NCBI RefSeq assembly: GCF_014905615.1 | Contig: NZ_AQGU01000027.1 | Location: 354,553-418,552 of the forward strand | DNA: 64,000 bases | Origin: Pseudoalteromonas aliena SW19 | GTDB lineage: Bacteria > Pseudomonadota > Gammaproteobacteria > Enterobacterales > Alteromonadaceae | Direction of reading: 5' to 3' | Shown here: positions 17,485 to 26,797 of the stretch, one piece after another | Layout: the number at the start of each line of letters is the position of its first letter | How positions within the stretch are numbered: the first letter of the stretch is position 1 | The notes under the pieces: model-generated | Databases searched by the model: none | The model's input: only the letters and a program-made list of their open reading frames with translations | What the model was told of the DNA's origin: nothing | Program-made: the position numbers and the translations under genes

Positions 17485-19455
17485 ATGTTAGATAAAGTGA
17501 CTCAGTTGCTGCTTGTAGAAGATGATGAAGATGATTACATACTCACCTGCGACTATCTAGACCAATTAGATTCACACACGTTTAACATTCAATGGGTTAG
17601 CTCCCCTGAGCAGGCAATTGCGACGCTTAGTAAGAATGAGCACGACATTTGCCTACTTGATTACCGCTTAGGTGCATCAAACGGATTAGATGTATTAAAG
17701 GAAGCCATTGCCAATGGCTTTAGCGGCCCGATTATTATGCTCACCGGCCAATCCAACGACGAGTTAGATTGCGCAGCGCTTGATGCGGGTGCAGTTGATT
17801 ACTTAATAAAAACGGAAATGAGCTCGAGCCGTTTTGCTCGCGCCATTCGTTATGCTTTGGCACGAAAAGATGTAGAAGGTGAGCGAGTTGAGCGTTTAAA
17901 AGCAGAAGCAGAAAACCGCTCAAAAGACCGCTTTTTAGCTCATTTGAGCCATGAACTACGCACTCCACTGTCGTCTATTTTAGGTTATACCGAATTATTA
18001 ATGCAGAGCGACTTTAGTCAGCAAGCAGAAAATGAATTGGGAGTTATTTATCGAAACGGTAAGCATTTATTAAGCTTATTAAACGATGTTCTCGATTTAT
18101 CTAAAATAGCCGCCGATAAACTCGAGCTTACCTTAAGCGAAGTAAACCTCGATAGCATGCTTGCGGATGTTTATACCTTAATGCGTGTATCGGTACTTGA
18201 TAAAGGGCTTACGCTTCGTTTTGAATCAGATAAACCACTGCCTTTAGTTGCACGACTTGATGCCACAAGAGTTCGTCAAATATTAATAAATTTAATAAAT
18301 AATGCCGTTAAATTTACCGATAAAGGCGAAATTGTTATTAATGCGTGGACCCAATGGGTTGATGACCAAGAAATGCTGTTTTTTAGTATTAAAGACACGG
18401 GCATGGGGATTGCACCTGAAAAACAAAAACTTATTTTTAAGCCGTTTGAGCAAATAGCCGATGTGGAATCGCGCTCTGTTGGCGGAGCGGGTCTTGGTTT
18501 AGCAATATGCGCAGAATTATTAGCACGTATGCATGGCGATATTAATTTACAATCTGAGTTTGGCAAAGGCTCTACATTTACCATTTCGGTGTATCCTGGG
18601 GATATTAGTGAGGTAGAGCGACAAGTTCTTAACTTTAGTAGTGCGCCGCAGTTACACAGTAAATTAGCTCCTTGTAAAGTAAGTGGCCGTGTATTAGTTG
18701 TTGATGATTTACGTGATTTACGCATGCTAGTAGGGCACATGATCAGCTCTTGTGGTGCGAGGGTTGATTATGCAGAGCATGGTCAGCAAGCACTTGAAAA
18801 AGTACGCATCGCGGATGCGTATAAAGCGCCTTATGATATTATTTTTATTGATATTCATATGCCTGTAATGGGCGGCAAAGAAGCTACTATAGAGCTTAGA
18901 AAAATGGGTTATAAAGGCCCAATAATCGCGCTGACGGCTGCAACGATGAAAGGGATACATGAGGAGCTGGCAGCACTTGGTTTTAATGATGTAATACCAA
19001 AGCCGGTTGATAGTGCCGCTTTATATCAATGCTTACAAGATTACTTAATGGCGCCAGAGCACGCGCCTAAAGCTAAAGATATAAACAGTGATAAAGGCTT
19101 AACAGAAAAAAAACAGCGTTTTTTACTTGTTGAAGATGACCATGATGCAGCGCAAATAACACAGTTGCTTTTAGAAAGTTTAGGTGTGGAAACCGTGATA
19201 GCATCGAGTTGTGCGCAATGTTTACAAATACTCAATCACGATCAGCAATTTAATAAAGTATTGTTAGATATGCACCTGCCTGATGGGCGAGGGGTTGATT
19301 TAGGCCAGCAAATTAATGAGCGTTACCCTGAGTTACGCTTGGTAATTGTAAGTGGTGCAGAGCCTGATCCTAAAGAGATAAAAGATTTAAATATTGACCA
19401 TGTTTTACTAAAACCTATTAATTTGAGCTTACTTGAAACGCTTATTAGCTCATAG
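17485..19455 (+). CDS. Hybrid sensor kinase: REC-HisKA-HATPase-REC-REC
   Basis: A soluble 656-residue hybrid kinase without transmembrane segments. The N-terminal receiver has Asp59. A HisKA domain has phospho-His156 in LSHELRTPLS, followed by an ATPase domain (NNAVKF, DTGMGI, GGAGLGL, about 260-375). Two C-terminal receivers have Asp456 (IDIHMP) and Asp595 (LDMHLP). Three receivers around one kinase core suggest a phosphorelay integrating several inputs. It starts 10 bases after the single-domain receiver with GGAG upstream. It may be fed by the CHASE3 kinase and pass phosphate, perhaps through the DHp mini-protein, to the sigma-54 activator; that order is inferred. Confidence 0.92.
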   Translation: MLDKVTQLLLVEDDEDDYILTCDYLDQLDSHTFNIQWVSSPEQAIATLSKNEHDICLLDYRLGASNGLDVLKEAIANGFSGPIIMLTGQSNDELDCAALDAGAVDYLIKTEMSSSRFARAIRYALARKDVEGERVERLKAEAENRSKDRFLAHLSHELRTPLSSILGYTELLMQSDFSQQAENELGVIYRNGKHLLSLLNDVLDLSKIAADKLELTLSEVNLDSMLADVYTLMRVSVLDKGLTLRFESDKPLPLVARLDATRVRQILINLINNAVKFTDKGEIVINAWTQWVDDQEMLFFSIKDTGMGIAPEKQKLIFKPFEQIADVESRSVGGAGLGLAICAELLARMHGDINLQSEFGKGSTFTISVYPGDISEVERQVLNFSSAPQLHSKLAPCKVSGRVLVVDDLRDLRMLVGHMISSCGARVDYAEHGQQALEKVRIADAYKAPYDIIFIDIHMPVMGGKEATIELRKMGYKGPIIALTAATMKGIHEELAALGFNDVIPKPVDSAALYQCLQDYLMAPEHAPKAKDINSDKGLTEKKQRFLLVEDDHDAAQITQLLLESLGVETVIASSCAQCLQILNHDQQFNKVLLDMHLPDGRGVDLGQQINERYPELRLVIVSGAEPDPKEIKDLNIDHVLLKPINLSLLETLISS

Positions 19456-19468
19456 GGACATTATTTAT

Positions 19469-20083
19469 ATGCATTCAATAAAGTTAGTATCTGAAGAATT
19501 AACGCCATCAAAAGTAGTCTGTGTTGGTCGAAATTACACTGCGCACATTGCGGAGTTAAATAATGAAACACCAGATCAAATGGTGTTATTCAATAAGCCA
19601 AATAGTGCAATTACCACGCGATTAAATTCGGCTCATAACGGCGATACGCTGCACTATGAAACAGAGCTATGTTTTGTTGTAAAAAATAAAAAGTTTGTAG
19701 GTGTTGGGTTAGGCCTTGATTTAACTAAGCGTACAGTACAAAGTAAATTAAAAAATAAAGGACTCCCTTGGGAGCGAGCTAAAGCATTTGACGGCTCAGT
19801 TATTCTAACTAATTTTGTAGAGTTAACAGATGCAATGCAGCATTTTACGTTTGAGCTTAAAATTAATAATGCTGTTATTCAGCAAGGTGATACTCATTTT
19901 ATGCTAAACGACCCAGAATCTATTTTACAAAATATCAGCGAGTTTATGAGCTTAGAAGATGGTGATGTGATCATGACAGGTACACCTTCTGGTGTAGGGG
20001 AGGTAACCGCGAAAAGTATTTTTGCTGTCGCGCTTTATGCCAATGATCAGTGTTTACTAGAGCATCACTGGCAAGCAAGTTAA
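19469..20083 (+). CDS. Fumarylacetoacetate hydrolase-family protein
   Basis: A 204-residue protein, starting at the ATG at 19469 (MHSIKLVSEE), just after the hybrid kinase stop. It has the FAH-superfamily segments CVGRNYTAHIAEL, LFNKPNSAI, the metal-binding E-x-E in YETELCFVV and VIMTGTPSGVG. Small stand-alone members are acylpyruvases or oxaloacetate decarboxylases (YcgM/FAHD1 type), using Mg2+ or Mn2+. The substrate here is undetermined. Confidence 0.88.
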   Translation: MHSIKLVSEELTPSKVVCVGRNYTAHIAELNNETPDQMVLFNKPNSAITTRLNSAHNGDTLHYETELCFVVKNKKFVGVGLGLDLTKRTVQSKLKNKGLPWERAKAFDGSVILTNFVELTDAMQHFTFELKINNAVIQQGDTHFMLNDPESILQNISEFMSLEDGDVIMTGTPSGVGEVTAKSIFAVALYANDQCLLEHHWQAS

Positions 20084-20095
20084 ATAGGTAACTAA

Positions 20096-20129
20096 ACAGA
20101 TAATTAAATATCATTTAATTATCTGTTTT
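20096..20129 (+). terminator. Intrinsic terminator after the FAH-family gene
   Basis: ACAGATAATTAAAT and ATTTAATTATCTGT form a perfect 14-bp stem with a 3-base loop, followed by TTTT. Confidence 0.85.
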
Positions 20130-20146
20130 AAATCAGCAGACTTACA

Positions 20147-20342
20147 TTGGGGCGTATTGACCTGTCGTGACTGATTTTGCAGCATAAATACCAAACATGC
20201 GCTGCCCTTTGGGTTTTTTTTAGGGACGATTAACTCTTTGTTGCTCTCTTCTTACTTAGACTATAGATTACAAACCTCGCGCCGCGATTAAATCGTCCCT
20301 AGATTGAACAAATTTCAATCCACAAAGGTCAACAAGCCCTAA
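20147..20342. repeat. Family A repeat, internally deleted copy A2
   Basis: The left end is GGCGTATTGACC and the right end GGTCAACAAGCC. About 80 bp present in A1 is missing between two GCAGCA direct repeats, leaving a single GCAGCA. The border motifs have decayed (TTGG left, CTAA right). The right border supplies the TAG stop of the aldo/keto reductase on the minus strand. Gap content between 20084 and 20338 is this element plus the preceding terminator. Confidence 0.85.
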
Positions 20343-21391
20343 TACGGCATCGGATTATTTCTAAAAATAGTATCAATGCCAGTTAGCACGTCATCACTTA
20401 GCGTAATATCAAATGCATCAATATCTTCTTTTAATTGCGCCATACTTGTTGCACCAATAATAGACGACGTTACACCGTCTACTTGATTACACCATGCGAG
20501 TGCAAGCTGTGCTGGCGTTATATTATTAGCATGCGCCAGCTCAACATATTGTTTAGTCGCTTGCTCTGCGTTTGGTGTATCTCTAAAAATACCGTTACGC
20601 TGCATAAAGGTCCAGCGAGAACCTTCTGGGCGAGCACCATTTAAGTATTTACCTGTTAATAAACCGGCGGCTAAAGGTGACCATGGTAAGTAAGCAATAT
20701 CCTCATGCACACATTGCTCAATTAAATAGGGCCAATCTTTGGTATGCGCTAAGCTAAACTCGTTTTGAATAGATACCATACGAGGTAAATTATGCTCTTT
20801 TGCCAAGTTTAAAAATTGGCTTATCCCCCAAGGTGTGTCGTCAGATAAACCGCAGTGTTTAATTTTTCCGGCTTTTACGCAGTCGTTTAAACCTTCTAAA
20901 ATATCCAGCATGCCAGCTTGATGTTCTTGTGTATTTACGTTTGTAAATTTAAGCATACCAGGCCATTGCCTACCAAAATGAGGCGTAGAGCGATTGGGCC
21001 AATGTAGCTGATATAAATCAATATAGTCTGTTTGTAAGCGTTTAAGTGACTCATCAACAGCTTCAATAACCGATTGACGAGTAATATTACCGCCGCCTCT
21101 CACCCACGATAAGCCATTTCCCGCTATTTTTGTGGCGAGAATTATATCGCTACGTTTTTGCTGATTACGTGAAAACCAGTCGCCAATAATTTGCTCTGTT
21201 TTTCCATATGTATCGGGAGAGGGCGGCACCGCATACATTTCGGCGGTATCAATAAAATTGACGCCTTTAGAGAGTGCGTAAGCTATTTGTTCATCGGCAT
21301 CGCGCTGAGTATTTTGTAAACCCCAAGTCATACTGCCTAAACACACTCGAGATACGTCTACACCACTGCTACCAAGTGGACTATATTGCAT
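20339..21391 (-). CDS. Aldo/keto reductase (Tas-like)
   Basis: A 350-residue NADPH-dependent carbonyl reductase of the Tas branch. MQYSPLGSSGVDVSRVCLGS opens the barrel, followed by FIDTAEMYAVPPSPDTYGKTE with the catalytic Asp and Tyr, then YQLHWPNRSTPHFG and a C-terminal cofactor segment SIIGATSMAQLKED. The family acts on small aldehydes and ketones; the true substrate is unknown. The TAG stop lies in the border of repeat A2. The thioesterase gene ends upstream of it after a 9-base gap, so the two are probably one operon. Confidence 0.92.
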   Translation of the reverse strand: MQYSPLGSSGVDVSRVCLGSMTWGLQNTQRDADEQIAYALSKGVNFIDTAEMYAVPPSPDTYGKTEQIIGDWFSRNQQKRSDIILATKIAGNGLSWVRGGGNITRQSVIEAVDESLKRLQTDYIDLYQLHWPNRSTPHFGRQWPGMLKFTNVNTQEHQAGMLDILEGLNDCVKAGKIKHCGLSDDTPWGISQFLNLAKEHNLPRMVSIQNEFSLAHTKDWPYLIEQCVHEDIAYLPWSPLAAGLLTGKYLNGARPEGSRWTFMQRNGIFRDTPNAEQATKQYVELAHANNITPAQLALAWCNQVDGVTSSIIGATSMAQLKEDIDAFDITLSDDVLTGIDTIFRNNPMPY

Positions 21392-21400
21392 AAAACTTCC

Positions 21401-21835
21401 TTAGTTATTAGGTTGAGCATGGGTGGTTAGAGCTGATAAAAGAGGCTCAGTAATTAGCGCTTTTTGCCCTGTTGTAAAGTCAAACATAACCACTTTTGAA
21501 TTACCCGTAGTGGTTATCGCATTTTGTGCATGGCTAAATACAGTGTAATTCATCATAAAGCGATCTTCTTTAATGTCAGTGATGGTAACACCGACAGTAA
21601 GTGTATCTGGAAAAGTAACTGGGCGTTTATAGCGCACATTGTTTTCGCTTATAACTGGACCAATACCGCTTGGGGTAATTGTATCAAATAGGTTTATTTT
21701 GTTTAAAAAGTCTATTCGAGCTATTTCAAAATAACGTAAGTAAACCACGTTATTAACGTGTTGGAGGGCATCCATGTCAGCCCAAGCTACGGTAATATCA
21801 GTATGAATAGGATATTGATCTTTAAACGTTTGCAT
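21401..21835 (-). CDS. Acyl-CoA thioesterase, YbgC/FadM type (hotdog fold)
   Basis: A 144-residue 4-hydroxybenzoyl-CoA thioesterase-like protein. The WADMDALQHVNNVVYLRYFE block contains the catalytic Asp and the helix start typical of this group. Members hydrolyse short- or long-chain acyl-CoA in the cytosol. It lies immediately upstream of the aldo/keto reductase on the same strand. Confidence 0.9.
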   Translation of the reverse strand: MQTFKDQYPIHTDITVAWADMDALQHVNNVVYLRYFEIARIDFLNKINLFDTITPSGIGPVISENNVRYKRPVTFPDTLTVGVTITDIKEDRFMMNYTVFSHAQNAITTTGNSKVVMFDFTTGQKALITEPLLSALTTHAQPNN

Positions 21836-21980
21836 AAACTTATAGCTCTTAATTTTAAAGCACTTAGGTTATCAATATGAAGTTATGACCTCAAGGTAAT
21901 TAATATGGCATTTTTAGCTAATCATTGTGCCTATTTAAATTAAGGTCTACAGTTATGTTATATAAATAGGAGAAACGCAT

Positions 21981-22157
21981 ATGCAACAAGTAGTTAATTG
22001 GGTTCTAGCATGTTTAATTTTTATTATGTCGTTTATTTGTTATGCAATGGGAAATCTCTCGGTAGGAGTGTGTTTACTTGCCGCAGGGTTTTTACTTGAA
22101 TTTGCTTTTTGGCTGTATTGCTTTAAAAAAACGAGGCGATTTAAGCAGTCATTTTAG
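21981..22157 (+). CDS. Small two-helix membrane protein (58 aa)
   Basis: An ATG with AGGAGA six bases upstream opens a 58-residue frame with two hydrophobic segments (about 4-25 and 28-47) and a basic tail (KKTRRFKQSF). The strong ribosome site and clean membrane-protein profile support a real gene. No family recognised. It lies just upstream of the LexA-controlled dinB promoter on the same strand. Confidence 0.65.
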   Translation: MQQVVNWVLACLIFIMSFICYAMGNLSVGVCLLAAGFLLEFAFWLYCFKKTRRFKQSF

Positions 22158-22201
22158 ATTAGCTAGGCGCTTGCATATTAAAAGTGTTTGCATAATAATG
22201 A

Positions 22202-22217
22202 CTGTATAAATAAACAG
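22202..22217 (+). promoter_or_regulatory. LexA (SOS) operator of dinB
   Basis: CTGTATAAATAAACAG matches CTGT-N8-ACAG with an A+T-only spacer. It lies 13 bases before the dinB ATG, just downstream of a plausible TTGCAT / TAATAA promoter (22171-22198), where bound LexA would block transcription. Confidence 0.85.
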
Positions 22218-22230
22218 TTATTTTGTGGCG

Positions 22231-23283
22231 ATGAAAAAGTTTATTCACATAGATATGGATTGTTTTTACGCCGCAGTAGAAATGCGCGACAATCCTGAGC
22301 TTGCTAATGTACCGTTGGCAATCGGCGGTAATAGCCGGCGAGGTGTACTTTCAACCGCTAATTACCTTGCTAGAGAATATGGTGTACGCTCTGCCATGTC
22401 TAATTACCATGCTAAACAATTATGCCCCGATTTAGTGATTGTATCCGGACGTATGGCTGTTTATAAAGAGGCCTCAAACCAAATACGCGAAGTATTTAAC
22501 CACTACACAGATTTAATTGAGCCACTTTCCCTTGATGAAGCTTACCTTGATGTAACAAATAGTGCCGCCTGTAAAGGCAGTGCTACGCTTATTGCACAAC
22601 AAATAAGAGCCGATATTTACAATGCAACTGGGCTGACTGCATCAGCAGGGATTGCGCCAATTAAGTTTATTGCCAAAATAGCGAGTGACGAAAATAAGCC
22701 CAACGGGCAATTTGTAGTATTACCCAATGAAGTTGATGGTTTTTTAGCGCAGTTACCACTGGGTAAAATTCCTGGGGTGGGGAAAGTAACGCTCGAAAAA
22801 CTCAATTTAAAAGGGTTATACACCGGCAAAGATGTGCGCGAAAAAGGCGTAAATTGGATGCAGCAGCATGTAGGTAACTTTGGTGTTTCTCTTTATCAAA
22901 AGTGTGCGGGTGAATATGTTGGTAAAGTCTCTACCAATCGAATTAGAAAATCGTTAAGTGTTGAGCATACTTATGAATACAATAAAAACAGCTTACAAGA
23001 ATGCCTAGAGCAACTCCCTAAGTTGTTAGAGGAGTTGAAGGTACGTTTAGATAAACAACAATTACAAAACAGAATTAATAAACTGAGCGTTAAAGTTAAA
23101 TTTGCCAATTTTGTAGTGACTTCTGCGGATCAGGCATACCATCAATTAAACACTGAAATTTTTACTCAGTTACTAACTAAAGCTTATCAACGAGGTGTGC
23201 AGCAGCCAGTAAGGCTTTTAGGTCTTGGCGTGGGTATAAAAAACCAGCCAGAGCATAATTTACAGCTTAGTATTCTCGATTAA
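22231..23283 (+). CDS. dinB: DNA polymerase IV (Y-family translesion polymerase)
   Basis: About 350 residues. HIDMDCFYAAVEMRD opens the palm and carries the first catalytic Asp; SLDEAYLDVT holds the second acidic pair. GKIPGVGKVT is the thumb helix-hairpin-helix and the little-finger domain is complete. It copies damaged or mispaired DNA with low fidelity. The ATG at 22231 fits family length; an in-frame GTG at 22225 is the alternative, and neither has a strong ribosome site. A LexA box in the promoter indicates SOS induction. Confidence 0.93.
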   Translation: MKKFIHIDMDCFYAAVEMRDNPELANVPLAIGGNSRRGVLSTANYLAREYGVRSAMSNYHAKQLCPDLVIVSGRMAVYKEASNQIREVFNHYTDLIEPLSLDEAYLDVTNSAACKGSATLIAQQIRADIYNATGLTASAGIAPIKFIAKIASDENKPNGQFVVLPNEVDGFLAQLPLGKIPGVGKVTLEKLNLKGLYTGKDVREKGVNWMQQHVGNFGVSLYQKCAGEYVGKVSTNRIRKSLSVEHTYEYNKNSLQECLEQLPKLLEELKVRLDKQQLQNRINKLSVKVKFANFVVTSADQAYHQLNTEIFTQLLTKAYQRGVQQPVRLLGLGVGIKNQPEHNLQLSILD

Positions 23284-23413
23284 GTGGCAAAGCCTGTAAC
23301 TGCAAGTTGCCAATAAACAAGCAATTAAACTAAATGCTTGTCGCAGCTTGCTGGTCTTCAATATTTAAATCGACGATAATAGAGGCTTATGTTTTTTAAC
23401 AGGACCTTTATTT

Positions 23414-24949
23414 ATGGCATATCCACAAGCCGTGTTGGCTCAGCCAGTAAGTGCTAGCCTTGAATGTACATCTCATGATGCATTAATCATTATCAGTGAT
23501 GATTTTTCTCAATTACCAAACAATCCACTACGAGATGCTGTTTTAGCACAATCAAAAGTTGATTCTCGTATTGGTAAGCAAATTACTTTATTAGTAATTG
23601 AAAATAAAAGAGTGATTCTTGCGCCAACGGGTCCTTTAAATAGAGATTACGACGACGTACGCCGTTATTTTGATGCCGCTAAACTTGCAATTAACGAAGC
23701 GAAGGCGTCGGGCAGTGTTAATCCTGCATTATTTTTACCAAACTTAAATGCTGATAGCCGTTACCAACATGCGCTGGAAGTTGCTTATTTAGGTGCTTGC
23801 CAAGCATTGTGGCAGCCGTTAGAAGCACGTGAGTTTCATGGTGAGAGTATTGAACCTATAACAAATATCGGTTTAGTTGGCGCAAATGAGCAAACAATTA
23901 ACGCTGTTAATGCAATTGCAGCAGGTCAATACGCTGCACGTGATTTGTGTGGTACTGAGCCTGAGCGTATGGCTCCACCACGCTTTGCTGATTACTGCGT
24001 TGATTTATTTAAAGGCTCAAATATTGCCGTTGACGTGATTGATGATATTGCAGCGATTGATAAAAATTACCCAATGTTAAGCACTGTTGCTCGTGCATCG
24101 TACGCTGTAGAGCGCCATCATCCACGCGTTGTTAAGCTTGAATATGTACCAAGTGGCGAAATTACGCGAACACTTATGTTTGTTGGTAAAGGCCTGGTGT
24201 ATGACACAGGTGGTGCCGATTTAAAAGTAGGCGGTTATATGGCAGGTATGAGCCGCGATAAAGGTGGCGCAGCATCTGTTGCGGGCTTTATGAAAGCCGT
24301 TGCTGATTTTCAGCCTAAAGGCGTTAAAGTCATCGCTTATTTAGCCGTTGTTCGTAATTCTATTGGTTCGGATTGTTTTGTACCAGATGAAATTATCACT
24401 AGCCGCGAAGGTATACGTGTACGTATTGGTAATACCGATGCAGAAGGGCGCTTAGCAATGGGCGACTTACTTAGTGAAATGAAAGATTTGGCTAAGGGTG
24501 AAATCAATCCAACGCTATTTACTGTGGCTACATTAACAGGCCACGCAGCTCGTGCAATGGGACCTTATGGAGCTTATGTTGAAAATGGTCCTGCTCGTAG
24601 CGCTGGTATTTCACGTCAAATAGCTGACTGTGGTGACCTATGGGCCGATGGCGCAGAAGTATCGCGCTCACGCCGTGAAGATTACGACTTTATCAAACCG
24701 CGCACACTTGCTGACGATGTACTCTCTAGTAATAACGCAGCGTCTGCAGTTACTGCGCGTGGGCATCAATTTCCGATGGCATTTATGGCTATTGTTGGCG
24801 GATTAGATAAGCATGGTAACGACTCTGAACAACCTCTGCCTTATGTACATATGGATATTGCGGGTAGCGGTGTTGAAGGTGGTGATTGGCAGCACGGTAA
24901 ACCAACGGCTGCATCAGTGACGAGCTTATTTGCTCTTTATTGTTTGTAG
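23414..24949 (+). CDS. M17 leucyl aminopeptidase-family protein
   Basis: A 511-residue two-domain aminopeptidase. The C-terminal catalytic domain has the two-metal signature: GKGLVYDTGGADLK, MSRDKGGAAS and NTDAEGRLAMGDLL (the M17 hallmark), followed by a conserved TLTGHA. It removes N-terminal residues from peptides in the cytosol. The N-terminal domain diverges from PepA, so this is likely one of the non-PepA M17 paralogues. A strong terminator follows. The 130-base leader shows nothing specific. Confidence 0.92.
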   Translation: MAYPQAVLAQPVSASLECTSHDALIIISDDFSQLPNNPLRDAVLAQSKVDSRIGKQITLLVIENKRVILAPTGPLNRDYDDVRRYFDAAKLAINEAKASGSVNPALFLPNLNADSRYQHALEVAYLGACQALWQPLEAREFHGESIEPITNIGLVGANEQTINAVNAIAAGQYAARDLCGTEPERMAPPRFADYCVDLFKGSNIAVDVIDDIAAIDKNYPMLSTVARASYAVERHHPRVVKLEYVPSGEITRTLMFVGKGLVYDTGGADLKVGGYMAGMSRDKGGAASVAGFMKAVADFQPKGVKVIAYLAVVRNSIGSDCFVPDEIITSREGIRVRIGNTDAEGRLAMGDLLSEMKDLAKGEINPTLFTVATLTGHAARAMGPYGAYVENGPARSAGISRQIADCGDLWADGAEVSRSRREDYDFIKPRTLADDVLSSNNAASAVTARGHQFPMAFMAIVGGLDKHGNDSEQPLPYVHMDIAGSGVEGGDWQHGKPTAASVTSLFALYCL

Positions 24950-24978
24950 TTGTAAACCAGCTTTAATTTAGCACGTAA

Positions 24979-25003
24979 AAAAGCCCTGTTTTCAGGGCTT
25001 TTT
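24979..25003 (+). terminator. Intrinsic terminator after the M17 gene
   Basis: AAAGCCCTG-TTTT-CAGGGCTTT with a following T-run. It lies just before the convergent chemoreceptor stop and may act on both strands. Confidence 0.9.
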
Positions 25004-25015
25004 ATTATTTAAAAA

Positions 25016-26653
25016 TCAATCTAACTTAAATCGTTTAACAACAGTTGATAGCGATATGCTACTTTGTTTTAGCTTATTACTAGCGCCTGTTAGCTGTTTG
25101 GTATTATCAAGCGATTCGCTTGTTGAATGGGATAAGTCGTTAATACGTAAATTAACCTCATCGGCGGCTTGTGTTTGTTGCTCTGTAGCGCGTGCTATCT
25201 GGCTATTCATTTCAGTGATCACTGATACCAGTCTTTCTATTTCATCTAGTGAAGTATTTGCTGACGATGCTTGCTCAACCGTTGACAGTGAAAGCGTTTG
25301 GCTTGATTTTACAGCTTCTACAGCGGCTTTAGCACCTTCTTGTAATTTTGTTATCATTGTTTGAATTTCATCAGTGCTTTGCCCTGTGCGACTCGCCAGT
25401 GTTCGTACCTCATCGGCAACAACAGCAAAACCTCGACCGTGTTCGCCCGCACGTGCAGCCTCTATTGCAGCATTAAGTGCCAACAGGTTTGTTTGCTCCG
25501 AAATGCTTCGAATCACATCAAGGACCGAACCTATGTTATTACTTTCGTTTGCTAAATCCTCAGTAACGCGGCTTACAGTTTCTATATTAGTCGAAAGAGT
25601 TTTTATTGCGGTAATCGTTGTTGCCACCACACTTTTACCTGTTGATGCATTATGAGCGGCCTCATTTGCAGCTTGTTCAGCAGCTTCAGCATTACGGCTC
25701 ACATCGTGTATTTGGTGAGTCATTTGCTCCATAGCGGCAGCGACTTGCGTTGAGCTATCGTTTTGAAGCTCAATAAACGAATGACTCGTTTTACTTGATT
25801 CGTCAACAGTATGTGCATGCTCGCTTACATCGTACGCACTTTGCGAAACATGAATAAGCGACTCTCGCATTTTCAATATAAATAAGTTAAAAGAGTGAGA
25901 TAACTCTGAAATTTCGTCATTACCAGACTCATTTAGCGTACGTGTTAAATCGCCTTCTCCTTGTGAAATATCTTTCATCATATCGGCAGCTAAGCGGGTT
26001 GGAGTTAAAATACTCTTACCTATAAAGTAGCTAAGTAAAATAACCGCAGTAATCATAATGATTGCACTGATGACTATTAGATTACGTTGTTCGCTAAATG
26101 CCTCATCAATCGAGTCAAGGTACACACCCGAGCCAATGATCCATTGCCATTGGTTAAACCCTTTTACAAACGCAATTTTATCAACTGGCTGCTCTTTTCC
26201 GGGCTTAGGCCATTTATACGGTATAAAACCTTCACCATCACGCTTAACTATATTAACCATATCAACAAATAGTGTTTTACCGTCGGGGTCTTTATTATTT
26301 GTTAAGTTTTTACCATCTAGGGCTGGTTTAATAGGATGCATTACCATATTTGGTTGGTAATCGTTTATCCAAAAGTAGTTGGTTTTGTCGTACCGAAGTG
26401 CACTAATTGTATGTAATGCTTGTGACTGTGCTTGTTGTTGAGTGAGTTCATTATTCTTCTCAAGCGTATAAAAGTGCTCAATAATGCTGTAAGCCGTTTC
26501 AACTACATTTTGTGTTTTGATATGTTGTTCGTTTTTAAGTGAACTATATTGATGAGTTAAGCTTGATATACTCAATACAACAAGTCCAATTACCACAACA
26601 CCTACTAATAAATAAAAGCGTTGAAATATACTAAAGCGGCGTAGGTTGGGCAT
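25016..26653 (-). CDS. Methyl-accepting chemotaxis protein with Cache sensor
   Basis: A 545-residue transmembrane chemoreceptor. The start at 26653 ([13 protein letters not shown]) is preceded by GAGGAT. Helix one (about 12-33) is followed by a periplasmic single-Cache domain (about 40-190) with [17 protein letters not shown] and GYVYLDS-type strands. Helix two (about 195-217), a HAMP domain and a signalling hairpin with its conserved tip ([20 protein letters not shown]) follow. Proteins with this Cache type often sense small carboxylates, but the ligand is unknown. Confidence 0.92.
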   Translation of the reverse strand: MPNLRRFSIFQRFYLLVGVVVIGLVVLSISSLTHQYSSLKNEQHIKTQNVVETAYSIIEHFYTLEKNNELTQQQAQSQALHTISALRYDKTNYFWINDYQPNMVMHPIKPALDGKNLTNNKDPDGKTLFVDMVNIVKRDGEGFIPYKWPKPGKEQPVDKIAFVKGFNQWQWIIGSGVYLDSIDEAFSEQRNLIVISAIIMITAVILLSYFIGKSILTPTRLAADMMKDISQGEGDLTRTLNESGNDEISELSHSFNLFILKMRESLIHVSQSAYDVSEHAHTVDESSKTSHSFIELQNDSSTQVAAAMEQMTHQIHDVSRNAEAAEQAANEAAHNASTGKSVVATTITAIKTLSTNIETVSRVTEDLANESNNIGSVLDVIRSISEQTNLLALNAAIEAARAGEHGRGFAVVADEVRTLASRTGQSTDEIQTMITKLQEGAKAAVEAVKSSQTLSLSTVEQASSANTSLDEIERLVSVITEMNSQIARATEQQTQAADEVNLRINDLSHSTSESLDNTKQLTGASNKLKQSSISLSTVVKRFKLD

Positions 26654-26743
26654 ACATTCATCCTCGATAAGTGCGCACTGCAAGTGCATATAATAAGCAT
26701 AGTTAAAAAGAAAGTTAAATCTATGCTTAGCACTCTATAAGAC

Positions 26744-26773
26744 AAAAAAAAGGCTGATTTATCAATCAGCCTT
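26744..26773 (-). terminator. Intrinsic terminator after the dipeptidyl peptidase gene
   Basis: GGCTGATT-TATC-AATCAGCC; read on the minus strand it is followed by a run of eight or more T. Confidence 0.85.
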
Positions 26774-26797
26774 TAGTCTACTTTTCAAATTTTCCAG

